Shown here piece by piece: positions 15,106-23,030 of a stretch of DNA of 29,859 nt; position 1 is the stretch's first letter, and the number at the start of each line of letters is the position of its first letter. Position numbers and translations under genes: made by a program. The notes under the pieces are model-generated. The model worked only from the letters and a program-made list of their open reading frames with translations, did no database searches and was not told the origin of the DNA. Source of the stretch: a virus; IMG/VR virus record IMGVR_UViG_3300042934_000859, positions 1 through 29,859 of that record; one strand, given 5' to 3'.

Positions 15106-15428
15106 TAATTAATACCTCTAATCTTTATATTTTTATTCAGTTCTGATATGACTTTCTCAACGTCACAATCTTCTGTCAGCTTAATATTTAAATTAACAGT
15201 AACTGTTTTGATTGATTTTTCGAATTCTGAAAATCTTTTTAAAACGTTAGACAACTTATCTTTTAAGTCATTTAATTCTTTAATTGTGCTTAATGGAGAA
15301 ATATTTTCTGGTTCGGTGAAAATGCGTAAATTATTTAGAGTGGGCAGACCACCTGAAACATAATTATTTAATCTTTGTGAACATTTTTCACAGGCGTTTG
15401 AGCTAGCTAGTGAACAACAGCATATCAT
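15105..15428 (-). CDS. Hypothetical Cys-rich N-terminus protein (107 aa)
   Basis: The ATG at 15428 lies three bases past the upstream stop; its ribosome site AGGTGAAT covers the end of that gene. Residues 1-16 read MICCCSLASSNACEKC and hold five cysteines, suggesting a metal site or a lipid-modified or membrane-contacting start. Residues about 45-75 are helical (IKELNDLKDKLSNVLKRFSE) and the C-terminus is a short alpha/beta unit. No family recognised. It overlaps the next gene by one base. Confidence 0.65.
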   Translation of the reverse strand: MICCCSLASSNACEKCSQRLNNYVSGGLPTLNNLRIFTEPENISPLSTIKELNDLKDKLSNVLKRFSEFEKSIKTVTVNLNIKLTEDCDVEKVISELNKNIKIRGIN

Positions 15429-15430
15429 AA

Positions 15431-15877
15431 TTATTCACCTATGCTTTCATCTGTATTATCAGATTCATTCTTTAAATCTTCAAGTAATTTATCCATATTA
15501 TTTTTATAAACTTTCATTTTTTCAGTAAACTTTTTAATTTCATCTTGATTAAATGCATTAATGATAGTTTCAAAATAACCTAAATCTACAAGTATGTTAT
15601 AGAATTGTATTTGTTCATCAAAAGAATCTGAAATATCAATATCAGTAAAATGTTTTATAAATAATATATAAGAAAAATCAGAGAGTTCCATTTTAATATT
15701 ATTTTCTTTCATATATCTAGATTTTTCTAAAACTTCTTGAACCAATTCAATTATTTTTGTTTCACGAAATACCTCATCTACTAAGATAGTAAAATCTCCA
15801 ACAATTATTTTCTTCTGTGTAAATTTCTTATTTTCCAGAGTCTTAAGACTACCTAAATTCATTTTTTTATTTGACAT
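15431..15877 (-). CDS. Probable tail assembly chaperone-like protein (148 aa)
   Basis: ATG at 15877 follows GAGGT. The protein is mainly helical and acidic at its C-terminus (NESDNTDESIGE), with an N-terminal beta strand pair (KKIIVGDFTILVDEVFRETK). Size, composition and position between the major tail protein and the tape measure fit the tail assembly chaperone place in siphoviruses. A TTTAAAG heptamer at 15470-15476 sits in the correct frame for -1 slippage, but the shifted frame stops after one codon, so I see no productive gpG-gpGT style fusion. The call rests mainly on context. Confidence 0.5.
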   Translation of the reverse strand: MSNKKMNLGSLKTLENKKFTQKKIIVGDFTILVDEVFRETKIIELVQEVLEKSRYMKENNIKMELSDFSYILFIKHFTDIDISDSFDEQIQFYNILVDLGYFETIINAFNQDEIKKFTEKMKVYKNNMDKLLEDLKNESDNTDESIGE

Positions 15878-15901
15878 AGTATTAACCTCACTTATATTAT
15901 A

Positions 15902-16489
15902 TTATTTTAATTTTGAATACTTATTGCACTTAAAATCAGAAATTTCTTCCTGAATTCGTCCTTCAATAGCCTTATTTAATATAGAACATTTTCCATCCTT
16001 ATATCTTTTACATGCGATGCAATTAGATTTAAAATCCTCTAATTGTTCGACTGTAGGGAAAATACCTACATAGTCAACAGGATAAATGATGATATCTATA
16101 TGAGGATTTGCACTATCATAAAATACACCGTTTACTCTTTCACATGTTACATTATCATCTAGCCATATTAATTGTGTTTCTGTTATAGAATCAAGTAACA
16201 ATTTAAAATAGTTATTTGCATCCTTATCTATTCTGTCAAAATAAAAAACACAATCAATATAGAAGTGTTGTGTTTTATTTGGAATCAGATTCCACTGTTG
16301 CAACTTAACTTGCTCTTTAATATATTTTGTAAATTCTTTCTTATATTTTTTTGCTTCAGCAGTTTCATACATAGTAACTTGCGCTATTGGTTTTCCCTTT
16401 ATTTTTGTGATAAAACCCCTCGGCTTTATGTAATGATTTACACTGACAGGAATAGGAGATATAAGTTTTAATGTATTTAATATTATAAT
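15902..16489 (-). CDS. RusA-family Holliday junction resolvase, non-canonical start
   Basis: The frame is open from just after a TGA at 16492-16490. The N-terminal RusA signature PVSVNHYIKP lies upstream of the first ATG (16372), so that ATG cannot give a full protein. No ATG, GTG or TTG precedes the signature; the candidates are ATT (16489) and ATA (16486, 16483), right after AGGAAGTGA. Start is therefore uncertain, with up to 195 residues. RusA enzymes cut four-way DNA junctions as dimers using Asp residues. Here the usual D-x-D-N-x2-K reads DANNYFK (residues 90-96 of the long form), so the second Asp is Asn; Asp100 and Asp111/112 remain. The C-terminus adds a Cys cluster (CIACKRYKDGKC and a later Cys). 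It may be a weakened or decaying gene, an unusual start, or a sequencing error. Confidence 0.75.
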   Translation of the reverse strand: MIILNTLKLISPIPVSVNHYIKPRGFITKIKGKPIAQVTMYETAEAKKYKKEFTKYIKEQVKLQQWNLIPNKTQHFYIDCVFYFDRIDKDANNYFKLLLDSITETQLIWLDDNVTCERVNGVFYDSANPHIDIIIYPVDYVGIFPTVEQLEDFKSNCIACKRYKDGKCSILNKAIEGRIQEEISDFKCNKYSKLK

Positions 16490-16498
16490 TCACTTCCT

Positions 16499-16786
16499 TT
16501 ACTTTGATATTTGTTTTGTAAATTCTTTAATTATTGATAATAGGTTTCTTGCATCCTGTTTTTGAAATTTTAAAGTAATTTCATTTGGAGTTTCAGAAGA
16601 ATTATCAATTGATTTTAACTGAAGATATTGAGTAGTTATAGATGTTTCAGTAGGTGGAGTTGTTGATTCATCGGTAGTTGTTGTCGTTTCTGAAAATATT
16701 GAAATTTCAAGACTTGTAGCATCTGATTCAGGAATAGTTGCATCATGTAAGACTTCAGGAAATTGAGTATAGGATATATTAAGCAT
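16499..16786 (-). CDS. Hypothetical Thr-rich protein (95 aa)
   Basis: The ATG at 16786 follows GGAG. The middle of the protein is an acidic Ser/Thr-rich low-complexity stretch (ETTTTTDESTTPPTETS), and the C-terminus is a helix (LLSIIKEFTKQISK) after a strand EITLKFQKQD. No family recognised. It is the first gene after the terminator that ends the head and tail-tube unit. Its stop overlaps the ribosome site of the RusA gene. Confidence 0.6.
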   Translation of the reverse strand: MLNISYTQFPEVLHDATIPESDATSLEISIFSETTTTTDESTTPPTETSITTQYLQLKSIDNSSETPNEITLKFQKQDARNLLSIIKEFTKQISK

Positions 16787-16831
16787 TTAAATACTCCATT
16801 CTTTAATTTTTAAATAAACGAAAAACAAGAT

Positions 16832-16874
16832 AAAAAAGGGAAGGAGGGAGGCAAATTATTTCTCCGACCTTCCC
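16832..16874 (-). terminator. Intrinsic terminator after the tail tube unit
   Basis: On the minus strand GGGAAGG (16874-16868) pairs with CCTTCCC (16844-16838), with a large loop that can pair further (GGAG/CTCC). A six-base T run (16837-16832) follows. It separates the 80-aa gene from the accessory block. The sixth T and adjacent TATC make it a good canonical terminator. Confidence 0.8.
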
Positions 16875-16879
16875 AATTT

Positions 16880-17122
16880 TTATTTAGATTTGGATTGTTT
16901 AACTTCATCGGAAAAATCAACATCTTTCCATATAATATCATTGTCTTTGGGACTAAGAAAATTAGTAATACAAAACTCATCAAATGCTATTTCTGCATTT
17001 CCATCTGTTATGTATAGCTTACCATTCTTCTTAAAGATTGAATAAATTCTATCCATGTAAATACCATCACATGGACATGCTGGCGAAGTCCAGATAGCCT
17101 TTACATTGTTATATTTAACCAT
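16880..17122 (-). CDS. Small protein following major tail protein (80 aa)
   Basis: The ATG at 17122 has GGAGG upstream; the gene begins 18 bases after the tail tube gene. Residues 12-19 read SPACPCDG and a further Cys lies near 51. The core looks like a small beta barrel (GKLYITDGNAEIAFDEFCIT), and the tail is charged. No family recognised. Close coupling to the major tail protein suggests a structural or assembly role. A terminator directly follows its stop. Confidence 0.65.
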   Translation of the reverse strand: MVKYNNVKAIWTSPACPCDGIYMDRIYSIFKKNGKLYITDGNAEIAFDEFCITNFLSPKDNDIIWKDVDFSDEVKQSKSK

Positions 17123-17140
17123 AAGAATTCCTCCATATAA

Positions 17141-17899
17141 TTAAACTTCAACATAATTCATCATATCGCCAGCGTTATCAGCAAGGATATCCCATTCAAT
17201 ACTTAACTTTGCAACATTATTAACATCCATTGTTAAGCTAACATTTGATTTAGGCTTAACATTAAGTAATTGATACTGAACGAATTTATCAACCTGATCT
17301 GTACCTCTAATAGCGCTGTCAGCGTAAATTTTGTATCCCCCTGGGAAAGATACATTATCAACAGTAAACTTAGTCTTATTTGCTGAATTTACTAAATAAT
17401 AGCAAACAACAAATCCAGCACTTGCAAAAGTGGTAGCATTAAAGGTTAATGCATTCGAACCGTCAATTGAGAAAGCATTTTGAGTCGTAGTAGGATTTCC
17501 ACTAACCTGCTCAGTATCATGTGCTGTTTCACCTTTAGATGCAATTTTAAAAATCACTAATGAGCCACTTTTAGGAGCAGCAGATAATGGATTTGCACCT
17601 GCACCACCAGCATTTACAGCAATTACTTCACGTTTTGCTATATCAATAGCTCCAGTACCTAATGTAGTTCCAAAAAGCATCGCTAACCATTTTGTTTCAA
17701 AAACTTCCATCTCTGTCTTAAAAGTACCTTCACGCTGAGAGTCAAATCTAACTGATTTAACACTTTTATTCATCGCATAAACACTGTTAGCTGTAAAGTC
17801 AATTGATGAGGTAAGCGCATAGTTTGCATACAATACAGGCTTGCCTGTTGCTTGCGAAATGATTTGCATATTTGCTGCATCTTTTATTGCATAAAGCAT
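17141..17899 (-). CDS. Major tail (tube) protein
   Basis: The protein has 252 aa, with ATG at 17899 after GGAGAT. It is beta-rich with Gly/Ala/Thr-rich loops, and has SSIDFTANSVYAMNKSVKSV and FDSQREGTFKTEMEVFETKW, typical of siphovirus tube proteins, plus a conserved-looking end (NVSLTMDVNNVAKLSIEWDI). Residues about 105-185 look like an inserted loop or Ig-like addition. Position after the tail terminator-like gene fits. Tube subunits polymerise as hexamer rings around the tape measure. A short hairpin terminator lies directly upstream of the gene. Confidence 0.85.
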   Translation of the reverse strand: MLYAIKDAANMQIISQATGKPVLYANYALTSSIDFTANSVYAMNKSVKSVRFDSQREGTFKTEMEVFETKWLAMLFGTTLGTGAIDIAKREVIAVNAGGAGANPLSAAPKSGSLVIFKIASKGETAHDTEQVSGNPTTTQNAFSIDGSNALTFNATTFASAGFVVCYYLVNSANKTKFTVDNVSFPGGYKIYADSAIRGTDQVDKFVQYQLLNVKPKSNVSLTMDVNNVAKLSIEWDILADNAGDMMNYVEV

Positions 17900-17940
17900 A
17901 TTTATGATCTCCTTCCGAAACTTCTATAATATTTTACTTA

Positions 17941-17965
17941 ATAAAAATAAAAAGCCTTTCGGCTT
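17941..17965 (-). terminator. GAAA-loop hairpin terminator before the tail tube gene
   Basis: On the minus strand AAGCC-GAAA-GGCTT (17965-17952) is followed by TTTTATTTTTAT. The stem is short but the GNRA-type loop and T run fit a terminator. It begins two bases past the stop of the upstream gene and lies about 40 bases before the tube gene start. Confidence 0.7.
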
Positions 17966-17966
17966 A

Positions 17967-18683
17967 TTACTCTTTTGACATATTTTCAATTTTAATTAGT
18001 TCAGTCCAATGTTTATCTTCAATTAGTGATTTTTCACCACTAATTAAATATATACTGAAGCTATCTTTATAATTTGACATTCCAACTTTGGCTTTATAGC
18101 AATTCATTATCTCCCAAAGGGTAAAACTACGAATAATATCCTTTGATATATAATATTCACCACCATATTCACAAACCTGTAAAACATCTTCCAACCTTAA
18201 TTCATTTCTTCTAGAATTACGTTTTCTACCTTCTTGAAGCTTAAGCCAGATATCTTTTTGCCTTTCATTAGCGAACACTGGAATCTTCTCTTTTTCAGGT
18301 CTTTTTCTAGCACATATATCAAGAATTATTTCAGCAAATTCATCAAAATTATCTCTGTTTAATCGACCTTTAAAGCCTTCCATATATAATCCATAAGAAT
18401 CATGTCTGATTCTTGATTTGGTAAAAAACTTTAACGATTTATACAATAATCTTACTATGCCAAAAGAACTCATCACGATATCAAAACTTTTGATTTGATT
18501 TTTTTGCTCTTCAGATAATTCAACATTCAGACTATCTATAGTAATGTAATAGGGAAGAAGTAACTGTTCAAATTTGGGAATTTTATATTTTAAGATTTCT
18601 CCAAAACTTGGTTGGTGAATAATACAAATATCATGGAAATCTATTGGTTCTTGCATTTTATAGTATATTATATTATTTTGCAT
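17967..18683 (-). CDS. Hypothetical phage protein upstream of tube gene (238 aa)
   Basis: ATG at 18683 follows GGTGAT, 12 bases past the previous stop. The N-terminal half is helical around FGEILKYKIPKFEQLLLPYY. Residues about 145-175 are basic (NERQKDIWLKLQEGRKRNSR), followed by a short helical domain. It somewhat recalls Gp15-type or other tail assembly proteins, but I cannot assign a family. The basic linker could bind nucleic acid or an acidic partner. There is no membrane segment. Confidence 0.65.
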   Translation of the reverse strand: MQNNIIYYKMQEPIDFHDICIIHQPSFGEILKYKIPKFEQLLLPYYITIDSLNVELSEEQKNQIKSFDIVMSSFGIVRLLYKSLKFFTKSRIRHDSYGLYMEGFKGRLNRDNFDEFAEIILDICARKRPEKEKIPVFANERQKDIWLKLQEGRKRNSRRNELRLEDVLQVCEYGGEYYISKDIIRSFTLWEIMNCYKAKVGMSNYKDSFSIYLISGEKSLIEDKHWTELIKIENMSKE

Positions 18684-18695
18684 TAAATCACCAGC

Positions 18696-19184
18696 CTACT
18701 TAGCAAAATCAGTAATATGATATTGTAAAAAAACACCAATATAATCCGTACCAATAATAATTTCTTCAATTCGCTTATCACTAATTTTACCAATACCAAA
18801 TCCGCTTGTACTAAACATCATATTATCTATCTCATTTGCAATAAAACCATGTCTTTGACCACTTTCAGTTTGTACTAAACCCATATGACAAATGACATAA
18901 ATTCTTATCCATCCATTGGTAATAGAGGCACTTGACGAATCAACTATTCCTAATGAAACTGTAATATAACTTTTTTCTTCTTTAAAAGTTGTTGTTACAG
19001 GCATATATGGGTATAATTGCTTATATAATAACGAATCACGAAAATTTTGATCGTTCAATTGTGGATTAACGTTATCAATAAAATGTGGTGTATTATCAAT
19101 AAGAGCTTTTATAATATTCTCATTAAGTAGCATTTTATTTAGTGCATCTGATTTATAGTTAAATAATTTCTGAACAGAATTCAA
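18696..19184 (-). CDS. Tail terminator / tail completion-like protein (162 aa)
   Basis: TTG at 19184 follows GAGGTG with seven bases of spacing. An N-terminal helix region (LNKMLLNENIIKALIDNTPH) precedes a beta-rich domain with ITNGWIRIYVICHMGLVQTE and DYIGVFLQYHI. Length and order (after head completion, before tube) fit siphovirus tail terminator proteins that cap the tube and join it to the head. The assignment rests on context and fold impression. Confidence 0.55.
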   Translation of the reverse strand: MNSVQKLFNYKSDALNKMLLNENIIKALIDNTPHFIDNVNPQLNDQNFRDSLLYKQLYPYMPVTTTFKEEKSYITVSLGIVDSSSASITNGWIRIYVICHMGLVQTESGQRHGFIANEIDNMMFSTSGFGIGKISDKRIEEIIIGTDYIGVFLQYHITDFAK

Positions 19185-19200
19185 TTATATACACCTCACT

Positions 19201-20418
19201 CTATATCAAACTAATTATTTTTATTTGTCTTTCAATATAAATATCAGGGTAAGCTAACATGTATACCTTTAGTTTAATGTATTTGTTATAGACAGACGCT
19301 GCTGTAATGACTATGGAATTGTTATTTATGGTATATGTCGCATACTGAATAGCAGAACCATCAACATTTGTTATTTCGAAGCCAACTTGTTTCAATGGGT
19401 CAGTTATTCCATTATTTGTTACCATAACACTTAAAGAAATTGAACGGCTTGATTTTATAAAAGAATCAGACGGAGTTAAAACAATATTATAGTAATCTTG
19501 TGTAATTACATCTGATTGAATTTGAATAATAGTTTCAGCATTACCAAATTTCACTTTAATATTCGTTATACCTGTTCCAACCAAGGTAATAAGGCCAGTA
19601 GGGGAGACAGTGCAAATCATTTCATTTTCTGATATATATGTAACCTGTGAGTTATCAACTATTTCTCCATTTGCTTTACAAGAAACATCCAATTGAAACG
19701 GCGTATCGCCAAAGAATTTCTTAATTAAAGTACCATTTAGTACAATTACTTCATAAATATTTTGATGACTGTTAAAGTTAGCAATTCCTTCTACAAGATT
19801 ATCATCAACTTCATCAATTTCACATAAACTTAATTTAATTGTCTTCAGGCCAACATTGCTTAAATCATCATAACCTTCACATTTGAATGCTCTGTTATTA
19901 AGTATAAATCTTGTACCAACATCAATTACTTTTGTTAACGAATTATCTGGAATAATAACCTGATAATCTGTTGTAATGGTCGTAATCAATTTATTACTGT
20001 TTTCACCCATATTTGTTTTAAATGGAGTAGTTATAATACATGGAGTCTCAACAAGCACCCATAAAATACCGTTTTCATTGTCTTTAATATAGAATTTTAA
20101 TGTATTGTTTGACTGTTGGACTGTAGCTTTTTTATAAACAAAGTTATCTTCAATTTTTGATGTTACGATGTAACTATCATTATCCACTTTTATAATTGAG
20201 CCAGTTTGAATATTTAGTGATTTCTTACATATTACATAATATTCCCCTTGTCCTTGCGCCAAAGCATTAGAATGTTTTTGAAATAGAAAACGTGTTTCTA
20301 GAGTATCAATTAAACCATCTACTCCTTCAATGCCGCTCAATTGATATTCAAAAACTCTTTGTCCATCTGTAATCAGCTTATCATTGTAAGAGGGGTAATA
20401 ATTTGAATAATCTTTCAT
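19201..20418 (-). CDS. Head completion (stopper-like) protein with two Ig-like domains
   Basis: The protein has 405 aa, with ATG at 20418 after GGAGG. Residues 1-200 resemble a head-closure or stopper type protein (LETRFLFQKHSNALAQGQGE, then beta strands around GSIIKVDNDSYIVTSK). Residues about 220-303 form a Big_2-like bacterial Ig domain, with TVSPTGLITLVGTGITNIKV as its signature. Residues about 308-405 look like a second Ig-like domain. Stoppers are normally 100 to 150 residues, so this is a fusion. The Ig domains would decorate the neck and may bind carbohydrates or stabilise the joint. The order before the tail terminator supports the call. Confidence 0.65.
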   Translation of the reverse strand: MKDYSNYYPSYNDKLITDGQRVFEYQLSGIEGVDGLIDTLETRFLFQKHSNALAQGQGEYYVICKKSLNIQTGSIIKVDNDSYIVTSKIEDNFVYKKATVQQSNNTLKFYIKDNENGILWVLVETPCIITTPFKTNMGENSNKLITTITTDYQVIIPDNSLTKVIDVGTRFILNNRAFKCEGYDDLSNVGLKTIKLSLCEIDEVDDNLVEGIANFNSHQNIYEVIVLNGTLIKKFFGDTPFQLDVSCKANGEIVDNSQVTYISENEMICTVSPTGLITLVGTGITNIKVKFGNAETIIQIQSDVITQDYYNIVLTPSDSFIKSSRSISLSVMVTNNGITDPLKQVGFEITNVDGSAIQYATYTINNNSIVITAASVYNKYIKLKVYMLAYPDIYIERQIKIISLI

Positions 20419-20430
20419 ATTACTGTCCTC

Positions 20431-20826
20431 CTATATATAATCTTCCGATGAGTTTAATATCAATTCTTCAATGGTTGCTTTCTCGAAATTTATTAAATCT
20501 TTTAAAGCAGATATTTGAGCCTGTATATTCTTGACACCAACATCTTTACTAAATGGATTCCATGTTGTTGAAAAGTCAACCAACTGTTTTTCTAAAAATG
20601 AGAGTTTAATATAATGAGCTATTAATATTATTTTGTCATCATTTAAGTTCTCATTTATTATTTCAACCGTATCATCACAGGTAATCAAATCTTGTAATCT
20701 ATTATTATAATGCCTAACACCAGAACGAATTGCGTTGTATTTTCCTTCGTCTGTTCTTGGTAAATTTATTTCACTTGTCTTATTTATTTCTAAAAACTGT
20801 ATCCAAATCTCATCATAGGCAGTCAT
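20431..20826 (-). CDS. Head-tail connector (adaptor-like) protein (131 aa)
   Basis: ATG at 20826 follows GAGGTGG. The protein is almost entirely helical, with TDEGKYNAIRSGVRHYNNRL and a long C-terminal helix pair (IQAQISALKDLINFEKATIE). This fits gp6/adaptor-type connector proteins that sit under the portal. Order after the capsid genes supports this. The next gene starts 12 bases later. Confidence 0.6.
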   Translation of the reverse strand: MTAYDEIWIQFLEINKTSEINLPRTDEGKYNAIRSGVRHYNNRLQDLITCDDTVEIINENLNDDKIILIAHYIKLSFLEKQLVDFSTTWNPFSKDVGVKNIQAQISALKDLINFEKATIEELILNSSEDYI

Positions 20827-20841
20827 ATAACCACCTCACTT

Positions 20842-21312
20842 TTATTCATCTTCATTTGCAAATAATATATCCTGTGGCATTTTCATAATTTCGGCAAGAT
20901 ATGCTAATTTACTATTTGAATCCAATTTAATTTCTTTTGCAACATCGCAAATATATGACAACTCTTGCTTATTTGTTATCTTTCCTATTTCTGCTTTCAT
21001 TTTCATAAAATTACCTTCAAGTAATTTTACAATTTCTTCTCTGGAATGAGCATTATTTTTATACTCTTCGTTTATATTTGATATAATTTCTTTCGCGTCT
21101 TCACTATCTTCAATAATTACGAGTTCACCATCTGTAAATGTAACAGTATTCATCATAAGATACTGAACAATTTCTTCAGGTACATCTTTTATATCAACCT
21201 TGCCATTTTTGCTACCAGACCATTCAAAAACTCTTCTCATACCATCATTCATATTATAATTGACAGTAAAGCCATAATTTCTATAGCGAGCCAATTTAAT
21301 CATTTTTGACAT
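20842..21312 (-). CDS. Hypothetical protein downstream of major capsid (156 aa)
   Basis: I chose the ATG at 21312 (MSKMIKLARYRN) because GGAGG lies 11 bases upstream; an earlier ATG at 21324 touches the ribosome site. The N-terminal half is beta-like (YGFTVNYNMNDGMRRVFEWS), the rest helical and acidic (ELSYICDVAKEIKLDSNSKL). It lies between a hairpin terminator after the capsid gene and the connector gene, so a head or neck role is likely. No family recognised. Confidence 0.6.
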   Translation of the reverse strand: MSKMIKLARYRNYGFTVNYNMNDGMRRVFEWSGSKNGKVDIKDVPEEIVQYLMMNTVTFTDGELVIIEDSEDAKEIISNINEEYKNNAHSREEIVKLLEGNFMKMKAEIGKITNKQELSYICDVAKEIKLDSNSKLAYLAEIMKMPQDILFANEDE

Positions 21313-21345
21313 AAAGCAAAACATCCTCCCTGTTTTATATATAAT

Positions 21346-21373
21346 AAAAGGGAGGGGTGTTTCACCCCTTCCC
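21346..21373 (-). terminator. GC-rich hairpin / leaky terminator after major capsid gene
   Basis: GGGAGGGGTG (21350-21359) pairs with CACCCC-T-T-CCC (21363-21373), ten pairs with one bulge and a three-base loop. On the minus strand it is followed by only TTTTATTA. It lies directly behind the capsid gene and could lower transcription of the downstream neck genes. Confidence 0.75.
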
Positions 21374-21389
21374 GTTATTATTGAAACTA

Positions 21390-22436
21390 TTACAGACCAA
21401 CTTTACTTGTATTTGTTTCTTTTACATACCCTATAGCTGCTCCATACACTAATTCAATAGCAGCCTCCTGCTTAATTATCATCTTAATTCTTTCATCTTC
21501 AGGGTCTTGTTCGGTAGATTGTCTTAATCCACCATATTCTACAACAACTAAAGGTTTTAGAGAAACAGCAGAACTGAAGAAATAACCTTCGTTGACAGGT
21601 AGTTCAACTGCACTATTTGTATCATCAGTAAATGGATTAACAAGATTAACCGCAGTTGATCTTCCAATATTCGTAATATTAAGAGCATTTAACAATTCGT
21701 CTTTTGTCTTGTCTGATAGTAACTTACTAGCTATTGAGTCAGTAGTTTGTTGCATAGCAAAATAGTCAATTAAAAGAGTATCAGCAACAAATATTGGTTT
21801 ACCACCATATCCAAGCCTTGCAATTGTGGATGCAACCTTATTAAAATCAGTAAGAGTCAAATCAGCACCAGTCTTAACATTCTTTGCAGGAATCTTTCCA
21901 GATGATATTGCAGCAGCTATTACCTTATTAGCAGCAGTTAAATACAGTCTTAATTTAGCATTTGCAACATCATTAACAAGGTTTCTATAATTTTCTACGG
22001 AGTCCTGAACCATAGCTAATGGCTCATAATAAAAACCAGTTGAAAATGTTTTAGGAATAGCAACTGTTTTCTTACCAGTTTCAATTCTTACAAGGTCTGC
22101 ACCTGTACCATTTGCAGCCCATTTTACTTTTGCCTTTGTTTTTTCAGGAACATTATAAGCATAAATATCCCCAGGCTTTGAAGGTTTAAAATCTGCAAAT
22201 AAATTAAGAAGTTCAGTAGCCATAGGTTTTGCTATTTCATTTGCATTCAAAACTACTACATTATTAAACTGATGAAGCATGGAGGGGTCGGGTGATACAC
22301 TACCATCACCAAAGACCTTTGAACAATACTCTCTAATATCATTTTCATCTGATACTCCTGTTGCTTTATCTTCAAGCATTTTATTATTTACAACTCTTGA
22401 ACCGAGTTCTGTAATTTTCCTTATATCGAACGCCAT
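21390..22436 (-). CDS. Major capsid protein (HK97-fold type)
   Basis: The true start is the ATG at 22436, eight bases after GGAGG; the frame runs upstream through it. The protein has 348 aa. Features fit a phage major capsid protein: an N-terminal helical arm (DIRKITELGSRVVNNKMLED), a middle with FSTGFYYEPLAMVQDSVENY, an Ala-rich spine helix (AANKVIAAAISSGKIPA), LNALNITNIG and a C-terminal strand pattern (IIKQEAAIELVYGAAIGYVK). It lies behind a protease/scaffold-like gene and a decoration-like gene, the usual head order. It builds the icosahedral shell. Confidence 0.85.
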   Translation of the reverse strand: MAFDIRKITELGSRVVNNKMLEDKATGVSDENDIREYCSKVFGDGSVSPDPSMLHQFNNVVVLNANEIAKPMATELLNLFADFKPSKPGDIYAYNVPEKTKAKVKWAANGTGADLVRIETGKKTVAIPKTFSTGFYYEPLAMVQDSVENYRNLVNDVANAKLRLYLTAANKVIAAAISSGKIPAKNVKTGADLTLTDFNKVASTIARLGYGGKPIFVADTLLIDYFAMQQTTDSIASKLLSDKTKDELLNALNITNIGRSTAVNLVNPFTDDTNSAVELPVNEGYFFSSAVSLKPLVVVEYGGLRQSTEQDPEDERIKMIIKQEAAIELVYGAAIGYVKETNTSKVGL

Positions 22437-22464
22437 ATTAAATACCTCCAATTATGTATTATAT

Positions 22465-22998
22465 TTATTTAGTTACTTCTAGACGAACCAGAGTTTGCCC
22501 ATCAATTGTCATTGTCTCATCGTCATTAGCTACAACTAAAAATTGATTTGCAGAAGTAGCGTAATCAGCATGAGCAGTACCAGCAGTTGAGATTATGAAC
22601 TTCTTGGTTGTTACATCAAAATGTGCAACCTGTCCATTAATAAGATCAGTCACACCAGCATTTAACGTAAAAGCAGAAGTTTCAAATCTTACTCCTAACT
22701 CTAGGAATATAATTCTAGCTGCTTCTCCAACCTCATTATAAAAATCACACATCTGTTCACCATCAACATAACGTCTTTCTGGTGCGGCTATAAGATAACC
22801 TTTTGTTGTCTTGTTAGAGAGTTGCTTTGCAATTCTTTCACCATTTGCATTGAATCCTAATTCTACAATTGTAAAATTATCAACATCTGCTGTATCAATT
22901 ATTGCTCCATAGGGGAGAGTTCTTATTTTCCAACTATTTATTGAACCCACAGAGTGAGTTCCTTTAGTAATTAATGCTTTAACTAATCTTGAAGCCAT
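22465..22998 (-). CDS. Capsid decoration / head fibre-like protein (177 aa)
   Basis: ATG at 22998 follows GGAGGTAATATA. The protein is beta-rich with an N-terminal basic start (MASRLVKALITKGTHSVG) and a C-terminal Ala/Thr-rich domain (ISTAGTAHADYATSANQFLV) that ends in short strands. It lies just upstream of the capsid gene in the operon, where decoration proteins are commonly found. It has a Cys near residue 84. Assignment by position and composition. Confidence 0.55.
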   Translation of the reverse strand: MASRLVKALITKGTHSVGSINSWKIRTLPYGAIIDTADVDNFTIVELGFNANGERIAKQLSNKTTKGYLIAAPERRYVDGEQMCDFYNEVGEAARIIFLELGVRFETSAFTLNAGVTDLINGQVAHFDVTTKKFIISTAGTAHADYATSANQFLVVANDDETMTIDGQTLVRLEVTK

Positions 22999-23030
22999 AT
23001 TATATTACCTCCTAATATTATAATGTTTAG

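Noticed and set aside
15470-15476. In-frame TTTAAAG slippery heptamer at the end of the chaperone-like gene
   Set aside because: After a -1 shift the ribosome reads one codon and meets TGA, so no extended GT-type product can be made.
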